The notes: generated from the letters alone by a model not told the origin. Positions 11,146 through 22,968 are shown, counted from the first letter of the stretch. The stretch is 63,179 nucleotides of DNA from Lingula anatina (GCF_001039355.2 NW_019774147.1:203111-266289); one strand, 5' to 3'. A program made the numbers and translations.

Positions 11146-12564
11146 TTCCTAGTTTTTCATCATCAGTTGCTCACAATACTTTTCTCACTTTTTGTGTCGA
11201 TTTTTAGCAAGTACTGTTCAAACACTTTGGGCATGAAGACCATTCTTTTAAGGCTCATTTATAAAGGAACTGGTTAGGAAGAAGACAACTGAATAAAATA
11301 GTTCAATTTAATTTCACTATGTATGTTTCAAATTATACATCTAGAAATTTGCCATCCTTAAATGCAATGAAGGCGACAAACGTGTTCTCTAAAGATAATT
11401 ACATACACGGGTATATACTGACATATTTACAAATTTAACGGATTTAGCACATTTGTCAACTTGGATGTTATGCTAACAAAAAATATATTTGGAACCAATG
11501 CACTTATAAGTGTGCCGGTAGCGTTTAGAGGCTTTAGTGAAAATTAATCGAGAAAAAATACGATGTAGTCGAATAAATGAAAAAGATTGACAGAAAAGGT
11601 TTAACAGCCTTTAATAAAGAGTAGAGAAAATAAAGATATCAAAATTTTCTTCTGTTAATTCTGTAAAATTTATGTACATCAATGATTGAATGATTCCTGT
11701 ACCGAATGCAGGAGTCCTTGGCATTAGAGAGAGCGCCTTCAATTAGTTTAGGAAATCTGTAAGAATTGTAGAATTTAATATCAAGTGCCAAAGCATCAGT
11801 TCTGCTCAAGATACTTGTATGCCCTATCCCAAATCAATATATGTCGGGAGGAGCGATTTCTACCCCCCCCCCCAATTTCCATACATTATGGTCCTCTCTT
11901 CAGTGGTGTAGAAAAGTTAAAATTTTTATACAAATTTGATTTCGTGTGTGTGTGGCATTGTCTAAGGATCATGTACACGACCTATAATTATATCTCTCAG
12001 AACATAAAAACCAAAAATTTTGTAAATTTTCTCAATGTCCTTTAATGACTTGATCTTCAAACAATATAAACTCAAGTTTAGTGGTAAAAAGAAATAGAAG
12101 GGTACCTTGATGAATGGACAGCTAAAGCTACAATAATAAAAACTTTTAACTTCATAAACTATAATAAAAAATGGCATGTACATGATTTGAACATTCTAAT
12201 CAGATTTTCTCTCAGGGCAACTCAACAGTTATTAATTTTAATTAAAATGTATTACTGGATCACGTTTCTGACCATATCCTATATTTTTTTAAAATCAAAA
12301 TCTGTGCAATACTTTGATCTATTCAAAACTTTTGAATTAGGGTATTAAGGTAAACTGACAAAGCCAAAAATCATAGCTTACTTATGAGTAATAACAGGTT
12401 AAGAAATGATAATATCTAGGATGTGATAAAAGTAACATGCCTAAATATTTAATACACAAAAAACTATATTCTATCTCAAGTTCTGTCACCTTAACAATGA
12501 CAAGCACCTTTCAAATGTTCTCTACTGGACTTGTTACACACTACCTTAATGCCATACTGTTAAA

Positions 12565-15500
12565 TCAAACCAAATTTGTTCTACTCCTTCTCCTATTCAA
12601 TAAGGTTCTCAAGTCAAACATCATTTTTGGCTCCCTGGTCCAAGCACATTCATTCTCTGCTGCAACGTCTTTTAAGCTGTCTTCTGCAAAACCACTGGGA
12701 GGCTGAAACTGTAAACCCCTGTTAACACAAGCTCCTGTCTCTGGATATAACTGATAATTTCCATTATTCTGCCATCCTGATTCCTGCTGCCAAAATGGGC
12801 CTGTACATCCACCACGAACTGGGTCACTACGAGCATGCAAGTCACCTCCATAGCCACTATTCTGATCTCCTTCCAAAGGAACTGGATTGCAATAAGGGCC
12901 CTGGTTCCATGTGCCACTTTGTGCTGCTGGGTTATGGATGTCTCTCCCATAATTGTGCATGCCTTGGTTTTCTTGAGGGGGGTTAATATTGCAGTGATAC
13001 CCTTGTTGCCTCCACTCCTGATAGTTAAAGTTCTCATTACAGCCCCCTTGCCTGTTTAAGTTGTGAGATGGAAAGTTGCCACAGTGTGGATTCCATTCCT
13101 CTTTGTAGCCCTGTTCCTGATTCCACCCCTGTGATGGAACATTTCTGCCATAACCTTCTTGATTCCATCCCTGGTTTGGGGCACTACAACTTACCTCTTG
13201 CCAACTCCAATCCTGGGGTGGACAGTGTCCATTGTACCCCCCTTGCTGATTCCAATTTGGTGGCAAGTGTTTATCATAACCACCTTGTTGGCCATTCCAC
13301 TGCTGTTGTGGGCAGCTTGCCATATAATCTGGATCCTGTGGTGGTCCTGACCATTGCCTCTCTTCATACGAATGCTGGGTAAATGGGCCGTGATGAAATT
13401 CCCCATTGACTTGTTGGCAGTCCATCTGCCACTGCATCCTACCACTGTTAAAATGCCTGTGCTTAGGGTTGACATGCACAGTCTTGCGTTTCTTGACAGC
13501 TGCTACATTGTAACTTTTCTTAACAAACAACTTCCTTTTTAATGCTGTACCAGTGGAAGGTTTAACAGTCTCAATATTGTTCCCGTCTAGAATCTTGAGT
13601 GGAATTTTCCTGGACTGTTTGGTGTTGTCTTGTTGTACTTGGGACATGGGCTTCACATCCACAGTGTTTTCACTGCTGCAGACTTCTTTTTCTGCAGATT
13701 TTACTTTTATGACAGTCAGCTGAGAGGCCTCCTCTGTGGGAGTTTTAGCCATGTCATCAACAGGTACTTCTGATTCATGAACATCAGCTGACATTTGAGG
13801 TTTACACCGAGTTTCAACTATAACAATATCACTGTCACTGACTTGGCCATTCATGCCCATTTCTTCCTTACTTTTGCTGCCAGATGCCCCAGTCTCTGGT
13901 TCTGTGTCTGCATTTGAAGCCTCTTTACTCTCTGAACCAGATGTGCTGTTGGGAATACTACTGGCTATTACACTGCTTTCTTGAAGTTCCCTTGATGGAA
14001 TATCATCTTCATGGACTGCCTTCATGACAAGGTCATTCTCTTGGGAAGTCTGGGAAATGTTCTCACTTTCTTGGATTGTTGTTATAGCACTTTCACTATC
14101 TTGGGATATATTTGTTAGATCTATAATCTCTTCAGTTATTTTTACATCACTCTCACCCTCTGATGTAGACTCTGCAGTATCTTTACGGACTTCAGTTGCC
14201 TTTGCAGCATTTTCACACTCTTGGCTCATCTTAGCATTTTCACTTTGTTGGACTACCTCCTTTGTAGCACTAACACTCTCCTCTTCAGTAGTTTCATTTG
14301 AAGATTTCATGGCATTCCCGTTGGCATCACTTTTGTTGTTGTTGCTAACTTTACATGATGCTTCATTGGAAACTTGTTTCCCACTGGTAGATGGTACTTT
14401 GCTCCTCTCAACTGACAAAGGTTTCTGGAAACTGAACCGTGGTACACTGATATTGTTGTCAAGGTCAAGCCCAGGCGCATACAAGGTTCCATACCCAATA
14501 TACCTATCAGCTAAGCTGTCTGTGGTGTAGGAACGGCAATGCCTAAGCTGTGAGGGTTGAAGACCTAAAATTCTGTGAGATGGTGCCATAAAGTGCCACC
14601 TTTGACTGAGCTTTGTTAGATATATGTTGGTTATACGTCTGTGGGCGATCTCATTCCAGTGCACTCCATCAGGGGCCCTCAGGTGAACATGTTGTGTGAA
14701 CAGTTCACACATATCTAAAACACTGTACCCATGGAAGAGAGCCTCTAGCCTTGCACAGTGGTTACCTGCAGTGATGTCAAGGTGGAGGTTGCATGGGTTG
14801 TATGGATTGAATGCCTTTGAGGGTTCAAGAAAGCCACCTCGTGGTTTCTTATTCACTGGCAAAGTGGACATCCACATGAACAAACTTGAAGGGGAGAGCA
14901 CCAAGTTCAGGTGGTCAAACAACCGTCTGATGTTAGTGCGATAAGCTGGTATTGCATTGGAACCATAGCTGTGAAAAAAAAGAAAATTTCAGGAAATAAA
15001 GAAAGAAACAAACCATAAACAAGCTTTTAATTTCAAATTTTCTCACCAGTTTAATGAATGTAAAAACTTAATAAAATCATAAACCCAGTACATGTCACAT
15101 GAATTACAAATCTGGTTCTTAACCCAGGGTTAATCAAACTAGATTACGTAAACTGACCATAGAAATGGAATCAGCAACAGAAGTTCAAAATGCACTTGCT
15201 TGACAGTTAACATAACCTGTAATATATTTAACTTATTTGTATTGCCATGAATTCAATCTCTATACCTTGTCATGTCCCATATGCAGGAGCTCATGATGAT
15301 CACATCTGGTTTCATCTGCTCCAGGTCTTCTAGGACTTGTTGCACATAGTCATCATAGCACCTCACAATGAAGTAATATGTCACCATCACGTTGTGACCA
15401 TGGTACCTGCGGACCTCTCTGTATTTTGTACTATTCACCATCTCACCCAGGCAGCCTCCCATCAGAAGCTCATCACCCAAAAAGGTTTTCTCTCCCTGTA

Positions 15501-17079
15501 AATAAGTGTCTACATAAGTTGCATGTTGCAATCAAAATTAGATCATTAAAGAATTGAAAATACACATCATGTGAATTTTGAACTGTATAATTCATAATAT
15601 CATATTTAAAATTATAACTCATCATGTAACAAGACAGCAATGTTCTGAAATGTTTTTTTTCCAGTTTTAACAATTTTTAACATAAAACGAAATTAACAGT
15701 TTACTGCCATTTTTATATGTTCAACTAAGAAAATTGATGAGATGGGAAAAATATCAACAGAGCAGTGTTAAATGTCCAATTTCTTCCATTCTTCCATTCT
15801 GAACATAGTGAATGATTGAATCTGACAAACTGCAATGATATGAGTTTATTTCCATTTTTGAAACTTTATTACACAATACACGATAACAAATTTACCATCA
15901 TTTTTACAAAATCAACTAACAATGTTGTAAAGATGCAGGAAATGTCAAACAAACACTTTTACGTATCTTATTAGTTTAATAATGAGACTGTTAACATGCC
16001 TAAGAATTGAATCTGAGGAAATGTGAAAAATATGCTGAAAAGTGAAAAAACAGCATAACTTCTACAATAATGGCTCGATCATGCTGATTTTCGAACTTGG
16101 CCCAGGGGCGGATCCAGAGATATTTTCTGACAGTCTTCCAAATTATCTTTGTTACCATCCTCCATTTTTGACCGTCTTCCGACAGAAAAATATAGATACC
16201 TGTCAATGCAAACTTGAAAATCTGACCGTCTTCCAGAAGACCTAGAAGACGGCCTAAATCCGCCCCTGTTGGCCTGCGTTTTATGAATATTCATCAGCTC
16301 TGTAAATATAAAGCCAAAAAGTAAAACTGCCCTCCACTTATCGTGTTTACAAGGAAAGTGCACGGCACCGGCATCGGCATCGCCATCGGCGACGACAGAC
16401 GCAGGTGATGGCAATATGTACAGACACATCTGTGTCTGTACATAAAAATATTTATATATGAAACAATACATAATTTTCTATATTTCAATGACAGACTTAT
16501 TACATTGAAAGCACCCAATTTGAAAGATACCTTGGCTTTGAGCTGTGCTGTGGTGAGGTATCTATTGGCTTGGAGTAGTAGTACCAAATCCTTATAAACA
16601 CATCTCATCACTAGAATAAATCATTTTAAAGGAAATGAAGTACACAAGTAACATGTCAAAATGCAATATTATGCCTTGTTAATGCAATATTCATAGTTAT
16701 ATTAATGCTTCACGAACAGCATTCCCTAGAATAATGAAGTGTTATCACTTTATTTTGTAAAATTTTAAACATTAGCTTGTTATTGTTATAACTGTGAGTG
16801 ACATTCTGGTGCAAATTGACAAACTGAAATTTTGGTAATTGACAAACTCAAAATGCTTTTAAAAATATGTTTTCATAAACTATCATTTTGTAGTTAGCAA
16901 CACAGTTTTAGCTCATGATAAAATGTGCACAACATATTTACATGCTTACATACACCTTGTGACAATTTGCAGCAAAAACCTGTCTAACCACAAATAAACA
17001 CACCTGAACTTCCAATGATGACAACATGTCTGCCATGTAGTAACATCTGTGCATCCCGCTGGAGGTATGCAAGATTCAT
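12565..17079 (-). CDS. PCED1-like PC-esterase domain protein, gene A
   Basis: Four coding exons join in frame on the minus strand: 17004-17079 (ATG), 16531-16610, 15266-15495 and 12565-14968 (stop), giving 929 aa. An AG acceptor just before the ATG implies a 5'-UTR intron. Residues 1 to about 270 match the PCED1/FAM113 domain: VVIIG, VYKDLVLLLQ, KYREVRRYHG, SSCIWDM, and DGVHW (D229, H232), the DxxH catalytic motif of this GDSL-like fold. The GDS motif reads G-S-S (23-25): the serine stays but Asp is replaced. The remaining 650 residues are low complexity: a Ser/Glu/Thr-rich part, a basic patch (AAVKKRKTVHV), then Gln/Gly/Asn/Trp-rich repeats around QGWNQ and QGGYNGH. PCED1 proteins are predicted esterases of unknown substrate. 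An 820-bp transposon insertion sits in intron 2. Confidence 0.85.
15628..16443 (-). mobile_element. ~0.8-kb mobile element in intron 2 of PCED1 gene A
   Basis: This segment is absent from the matching intron of gene B, which reads straight across near 20660, so it is an insertion. One end (16416-16443) is a perfect hairpin: 13-base arms of ATGTACAGACACA and complement around TC. Next to it lies a GGCGAC/CGGCAT hexamer-like tract (about 16360-16400). The same end recurs in the opposite orientation at 55600-55719 and from about 62950 to the window end. The element is itself interrupted by another element (16103-16268). No coding capacity is seen. The left boundary is uncertain by a few bases. 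Confidence 0.75.
16103..16268. mobile_element. hAT-like MITE nested inside the larger element
   Basis: The 166-bp element begins CAGGGGCGGATCC and ends ATCCGCCCCTG (terminal inverted repeats), and is flanked by TTGGCC on both sides (16097-16102 and 16269-16274). The same host sequence near 63120 lacks the insert and has a single TTGACC, confirming a target-site duplication. A second copy is at 22772-22939. The CAGGGGCGG terminus is hAT-like, though hAT normally gives 8-bp duplications. Confidence 0.85.
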
Positions 17080-17414
17080 CTTTCTGCAAACGCCTGCCAA
17101 TAAATGAAGCAAAATGTGATTACCATAAACATTACCATGAATCATTTAATCACATAAATTAATATAGCCACGTGCAGTGACAAATTTCAGAAAATATATT
17201 TAAATTGAAACCTCAAAGTCCTAAGAGTAATCTTGAGACAAAAATGCTGGTTAACTGTCTTCAATTAAGGATAAATGTACAGTACTTAGTACATTTCAAC
17301 AGAGCTAGGACCAGCCGATCAACAGGATAAGCCTCACTATATGGGATATGGATAAGCCTCACAGCATAAGATATAGACCGTATGAATCTTGTTGACCAAG
17401 ATCACTAACGTCAT

Positions 17415-17558
17415 AGGGACTTTTGCTGAATGCAATCAGATAAACAGACTAACATGCCTCCTTTTTTTTCCAATGATCTCACGCTTTTCTATATTCTACT
17501 CAACACCAGGAGGAGGTTTGTTAGTATGTTAATCTGATTGCATTCAGCAAGAGTCCCT
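17415..17558. mobile_element. MITE with ~44-bp inverted ends, upstream of gene A
   Basis: The left arm from AGGGACTTTTGCTGAATG and the right arm ending CATTCAGCAAGAGTCCCT are reverse complements over roughly 44 bp at about 85% identity, around a T-rich core. It is also present in the duplicated block at 21675-21826, so it predates the divergence of the two copies. Confidence 0.75.
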
Positions 17559-17800
17559 GTAGAGGTAGTGCACATTAGCAAGGTTGGCAAAATTCATTGT
17601 TAACAGTTCTTACCAGGTGTAACATGAAAATCCGACTCCCCCAGTCCAAATTTCATAATGAAAATCTGACTCCCCCCATGAAAAATGACACTAGTTTATT
17701 TTTCAAAGAAAAAAAAAATTAAATGCATTTTGAATATGCCACATCCTTTCCAATAATTGAATTCCTACATTTATTTCTCTAGGAGAGATCTGGAGTCTCT

Positions 17801-17980
17801 TAGGCCCCATTCAGAATAAGGGTCTAGCTTGTCTGAGGATCATATATGGCGACCCACTGCAAAAGTTGCCACCTCATCTACTAATAGACACTGAATAGAT
17901 ATCCCGTGGAGAAGTATTCAAGTGGGTTGGCCATATTTCACCCTCAGACTAGTTAGTCCCCTATTCTGAGTGGGGCCCTA
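17801..17980. mobile_element. MITE with TAGGCCCCATTCAGAATA ends
   Basis: The left end TAGGCCCCATTCAGAATA and the right end TATTCTGAGTGGGGCCCTA form an inverted pair, and pairing continues inward through CTAG and CCTCAGAC sequences. A second copy at 22066-22245 lies in the duplicated block. Confidence 0.75.
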
Positions 17981-18634
17981 GGAAATCCAGCAATTGATGG
18001 GACTTGACTAAAATCTACTGACAACACAAATTTTTGGTACATACCAGGTGATAAACCAGAATTTTGAAGCAGGCTAGCTGTCAAAAACAATGGTATGAGC
18101 ACAGGGGTGGAGGTGGAGGTGCATACATTTATGTCCCTTCATTGCGCAATTAAATTTTAAAAGATTAAGTTTATGAAATGCAATTTGACCATGAAATCAT
18201 CACAACACCTGCAATAAATCTAATAAATTCTTCTCATTCCTAAATATATATTATTAAACTACCACAAAAATAATTCAGCAAAGCTCATGTTTGATATACG
18301 TTCTGAAAATTTGAACAATTCCTAGTAGCAAGTAGTATTGCTTGGTTATAATTGAGTCAAACTGAAGTTTACATTAGTTTAGCCTTGGAAAAATCTAGCA
18401 AAAGTACAATGATTTGTTTGGATTCACTCAGACTCTGAAGAAGGCTGATTAGCTCAAGTGTGATAGCAGACAGAGTGCAACTGTTATGCTGTTAGTTGGT
18501 AAGTGTTAATTATTGTCAGTGTACCATAGCAAATATCAGTCTACCAATAGGCATGATCTTTTTAATTACCTTAACACATATACCCAAACTGGTCAGCAAC
18601 TGTTCTCAAATGTCTGACCCAATCTTGAATATAT

Positions 18635-18834
18635 GGGTGCTTTCCCAGAGATTTAGATCGATCTAACTCCCTGGGGGTTCACGCTAAATTGCAGTCAGCC
18701 GAGCGGGCACCATAGTTAATTACCCCCTTACAGCTTTTAGTAGGTGGGACAGACGCTTTAGCCGGCCAAGCTGACAGTAATCTAGTGAGACTCCCCACAG
18801 GGCTAGATCGATCTAAAAATCTATGGAAATGGGG
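18635..18834. mobile_element. MITE with TAGATCGATCTA near both ends
   Basis: The left end GGGTGCTTTCCCAGAGA followed by TTTAGATCGATCTA is mirrored by TAGATCGATCTAAAAATC then TATGGAAATGGGG at the right end. A related copy in reverse orientation is at 34749-34940; both carry AATTACCCCCTTA-like and GCCGAGCGGGC-like interior blocks. Confidence 0.75.
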
Positions 18835-18975
18835 TGTATCACTTCTGGACTTGATTAAAATTATCTATTGCTGTGAAAACTCATGGGCCTTTTCCCACAT
18901 CATTGGACAGAGATATATGCATCAAAGCTCCACTTACAATTCTATTATTGTTATTACAGATACAGTTCATGGTTA

Positions 18976-19201
18976 AAAGTAGGTCAAAGGTCAATTTTAA
19001 GGTCACAGTAAATTGCCTCTTGTGACTTTCTATTCAAATTCAATAGTAACTATGGGCGTATCTCTGCCAGTTTTGAAAAAAAAAAGCATTAAAAAGTTGC
19101 AATGTTCAGATTATGGTGTAAAGTAGGTCAAAGGTCAATTTCAAGGTCACATTTAGATTGCCAGTATATGACTTCCTATTCGAGTTCAATAGTAACTATG
19201 G
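18976..19201. repeat. ~144-bp tandem repeat truncated at contig end
   Basis: Two units begin with AGGTCAAAGGTCAATTT, at 18981 and at about 19125, and both contain TTCAATAGTAACTATGG. The second unit is cut by the N at 19202. A degenerate earlier unit may precede. The contig end inside a tandem array suggests the assembler stopped in a repeat. Confidence 0.7.
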
Positions 19202-19202
19202 N
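19202..19202. other. Single-N contig join; duplicated sequence restarts
   Basis: From 19203 the sequence repeats what was seen from about 14220 onward (the final exon of PCED1 gene A) at a few percent divergence with indels, up to about 22965. The earlier copy is full length, while this one begins mid-exon exactly at the N. Confidence 0.85.
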
Positions 19203-21338
19203 CCTTGGCTCATCTTAGCATTTTCACTTTGTTGGACTACCTCCTTTGTAGCACTAACACTCTCCTCTTCAGTAGTTTCATTTGAAGATTTCATGGCATT
19301 CCCATTGGCATCATTTTTGTTGTTGTTGGTAACTTTACATGATGCTTCATTGGAAACTTGTTTCCCACTGGTAGATGGTACTTTGCTCCTCTCAACTGAC
19401 AAAGGTTTCTGGAAACTGAACCGTGGTACACTGATATTGTTGTCAAGGTCAAGCCCAGGCGCATACAAGGTTCCATACCCAATATACCTATCAGCTAAGC
19501 TGTCTGTGGTGTAGGAACGGCAATGCCTAAGCTGTGAGGGTTGAAGACCTAAAATTCTGTGAGACGGTGCCATAAAGTGCCACCTTTGACTGAGCTTTGT
19601 TAGATAAATGTTGGTTATACGTCTGTGGGCGATCTCATTCCAGTGCACTCCATCAGGGGCCCTCAGGTGAACATGTTGTGTGAACAGTTCACACATATCT
19701 AAAACACTGTACCCATGGAAGAGAGCTTCTAGCCTTGCACAGTGGTTACCTGCAGTGATGTCAAGGTGGAGGTTGCATGGGTTGTATGGATTGAATGCCT
19801 TTGAGGGTTCAAGAAAGCCACCACGTGGTTTCTTATTCACTGGCAAAGTGGACATCCACATGAACAAACTTGAAGGGGAGAGCACCAAGTTCAGGTGGTC
19901 AAACAGCTGTCTGATGTTAGTGCGATAAGCTGGTATAGCATTGGAACCATAGCTGTAAAAAAAAAAAAAAAAAAACAATTCCAGGAAATTAAATGTAAAG
20001 GGATTACTACTATTTATAGAAAGAAACAAACCATTAACAAGCTTGTAATTTCAAATTTTTTTGACAGTTTAATGAATGCTTTCCTCAGAAACGTGTTAAA
20101 ACTTAATAAAATCATAAACCCAGTACATATGTCACATGAATTACAAATCAAGTTCTTAACCCAGGGTTAATCAAACCAGATTAAAACTGACCATGGAAAT
20201 GGAATTGGCTACAGAAGTTCAAAATGCACTCACTTGACAGTTAACATAACTTCTAATATCTTTAGCTTATTTGTAATGTCGTGAATTCAATCTCTATACC
20301 TTGTCATGTCCCATATGCAGGAGCTCATGATGATCACATCTGGTTTCATCTGCTCCAGGTCTCCTAGGACTTGTTTCACATACTCATCATAGCACCTCAC
20401 AATGAAGTAATATGTCACCATCACGTTATGACCATGGTACCTGCGGACCTCTCTGTATTTTGTACTATTCACCATCTCACCCAGGCAGCCTCCCATCAGA
20501 AGCTCATCACCCAAAAAGGTTTTCTCACCCTGTAAATAAGTGTCCACTTTAGTTATATGTTGCAATCAAAATTAGATCATTAAAGAATTGAAAATACACA
20601 TTATGTGAATTTTGTACTGTGTAATTTATAATATCACATTTAAAATTATTACTTATCATGTTAAAATATTTACATATGAAACAATACATAATTTTTGATA
20701 ATTCAATGACAGACTTATTACATCGAAAGCCCCCAATTTCAAAGATACAATCCCCTCCAGAGCAGAAGTCTTTCTACCTTGGCTTTGAGCTGTGCTGTGG
20801 TGAGGTATCTATTGGCTTGTAGTAGTAGTACCAAATCCTTATAAACACATCTCATCACTAGAATAAATCATTTTAAAGGAAATGAAGTGCACAAGTAACA
20901 TGTCAAAATGCAATATTATGCCCTGTTAAAGCAATATTCTGAAAATTATATTAATGCTTCACAAACAGCTTTTCCTAGAATAATGAAGTGTTATCACTTT
21001 ACTTTGTAAAATTTTAATCATTAGCTTGTTACAAATTCTTATTATTATAGCTGTGACTGACATTCTGGTGCAAATTGACAAACTGAAATTTTGTTAATCG
21101 ACAAACTCAAAATGCTTTTAAAAATATGTTTTCACAAACTATCATTTTGTAGTTAGCAACACAGTTTTAGCTCAGGATAAAATGTGCACAACATATTTAC
21201 ATGCTAACATACACCTTGTGACAATTTGCAGCAAAAACCTGTCAAAACACAAATAAACACACCTGAACTTCCAATGATGACAACATGTCTGCCATGTAGT
21301 AACATCTGTACATCTCGCTGGAGGTATGCAAGATTCAT
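19203..21338 (-). CDS. PCED1-like protein, gene/allele B, truncated by contig join
   Basis: Exons 21263-21338 (ATG), 20778-20857, 20300-20529 and 19203-19952 match gene A exon for exon. The last is cut at the N, so the C-terminal low-complexity tail is missing. It carries the same G-S-S in place of GDS and the same DGVHW. Only a few substitutions are visible in the esterase domain (for example DDYVQQVLE in A against DEYVKQVLG in B). The intron lacks the 0.8-kb element present in A (249 bp here, 1035 bp in A). Either a second allele placed in tandem, which I favour because it starts exactly at a contig join, or a very recent tandem duplicate. Confidence 0.8.
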
Positions 21339-21674
21339 CTTTCTGCAAATGCCTGCCAATAAATGAAGCAAAATGTGATTACCATAAACATTACCATGAA
21401 TCATTTAATCACATAAATTAATATAGCCACATGCAGTGACAAATTTCAGAAAATATCTTTTAATTGAAACCTCAAAGTCCTAAGAGTAATCTTGAGACAA
21501 AAATGTTGGTTAACTGTCTTCAATTAAGGATAAATGTACAGTACTTAGTACATTTCAACAGAGCTAGGACCAGTCGATCAACAGGATAAGCCTCACTATA
21601 TGGGATATGGATAAGCCTCACAGCATAAGATATAGACCGTATGAATCTTGTTGACCAAGATCACTAACGTCATG

Positions 21675-21826
21675 GGGACTTTTGCTGAATGCAATCAGAT
21701 AAACAGACTAACATGCCTCCTTTTTTTTTACCAATGCACTCATGTAATAATCAGCTTTTCTATATTCTACTCAACACCAAGAGGTTTGTAAGTATGTTAA
21801 TCTGATTGCATTCAGCAAGAGTCCCT
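21675..21826. mobile_element. Second copy of GGGACTTTTGCTGAATG MITE
   Basis: Counterpart of 17415-17558 within the duplicated block, with indels in the core. Confidence 0.7.
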
Positions 21827-22065
21827 GTAGAGGTAGTGCACATTAGCAAGGTTGGCTAAATTCATTGTTAACAGTTCTTACCAGGTGTAACATGAAAATC
21901 CGACTCCCCCAGTCAAAATTTCATAATGAAAATCTGACTCCCTCCATGAAAAATGACACTAGTTTATTCAAAGAAAAAAAAAATTAAATGCATTTTGAAT
22001 ATGCCACACCCTTTCCAATAATTGAATTCCTACATTAATTTCTCTAGGAGAGATCTGGAGTCTCT

Positions 22066-22245
22066 TAGGCCCCATTCAGAATAAGGGTCTAGCTTGTCCG
22101 AGGATTATATAAGGCGACCCACTGCAAAAGTTGCCACCTAATCTACTAATAGACACTGAATAGATATCCCGTGGAGAAGTATTCAAGTGGGTTGGATATA
22201 TTTCACCCTCAGACTAATTAGTCTCCTATTCTGAATGGGGCCCTA
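22066..22245. mobile_element. Second copy of TAGGCCCCATTCAGAATA MITE
   Basis: Counterpart of 17801-17980 within the duplicated block. Confidence 0.7.
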
Positions 22246-22771
22246 GCTATTGATGGGACTCGACTAAAATCTACTGACACCACAAAGTTTTCGGTACATA
22301 CCAGGGGATAAACCAGAAATTTGAAGCAGGCTAGCTGTCAAACATAACGGTATGAGCACAGGGGTGGAGGTGGATACATTTATGTCCCTTCATTGCACAA
22401 TTTAATTTAAGAAGATTAAGTTTATGAAATGCAATTTGACCATGAAATCATCACAACACCTGCAATAAATTTGCAATAATCTAAATTCTAATAAAATTTT
22501 CTCATTCCTAAATATATATTATTAAACTATCACAAAAATAATTCAGCAAAGGTCATTTTTGATATACTTTTTGCATATTTGAACAATTCCTAGTAGCAAT
22601 AAGTATTGCTTGGTTATAATTGAGTCAAACTGGAGTTTACATTAGTTTAGCCTTGGAAAAATCTAGCAAAAGTACAATGATCTGTTTGGATTCACTCAGA
22701 CTCTGAAGAAGGCTGATTAGCTCAAGTGTGATAGCAGACAGAGTGCAACTGTTATGCTGTTAGTTGGTAAG

Positions 22772-22939
22772 CAGGGGCGGATTTAGGCTGTCTTCTGGGT
22801 CTTCCGGAAGACGGTCAGATTTTCAAGTTTACATTAATGGGTATCTATTTTTTCTGTTGGAAGACGGTCAAAAAATGGAGGATGGATCAACAAATATAAT
22901 ATGGAAGACTGTCAGAAAATATCACTGGATCCGCCCCTG
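22772..22939. mobile_element. hAT-like MITE, insertion absent from the paired copy
   Basis: The 168-bp element with CAGGGGCGGAT and ATCCGCCCCTG ends is flanked by GTAAG on both sides (22767-22771 and 22940-22944). The matching position in the paired copy (about 18500) is an empty site reading GTTGGTAAGTGTTAATT, so the insertion happened after the copies diverged. Its interior matches 16103-16268 in inverted orientation. Confidence 0.88.
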
Positions 22940-22968
22940 GTAAGTGTTAATTATTGTCAGTGTACATA

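Larger units (their letters stand above)
9808..12564. other. Intergenic region, repeat-bearing
   Basis: No gene found. It probably contains the upstream exon and promoter of the GPCR (left side) and the 3' UTR of PCED1 gene A (right side, up to 12564). It holds a poly(A) run, a 70-bp palindrome and a dispersed repeat, listed separately. A run of nine or ten C near 11865-11874 is low complexity. Confidence 0.5.

Noticed and set aside
12672-13542. Several overlapping open frames on both strands opposite or within the PCED1 A tail
   Set aside because: They are shadows of the low-complexity coding exon on the minus strand. They lack family signatures, and their composition follows the repeat.
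14024-14530. 168-aa open frame on the plus strand (and its copy near 19196-19514)
   Set aside because: Exactly antisense to the acidic Ser/Glu-rich part of PCED1 A/B; Glu-rich coding gives Ser/Leu/Phe-rich antisense frames with few stops.
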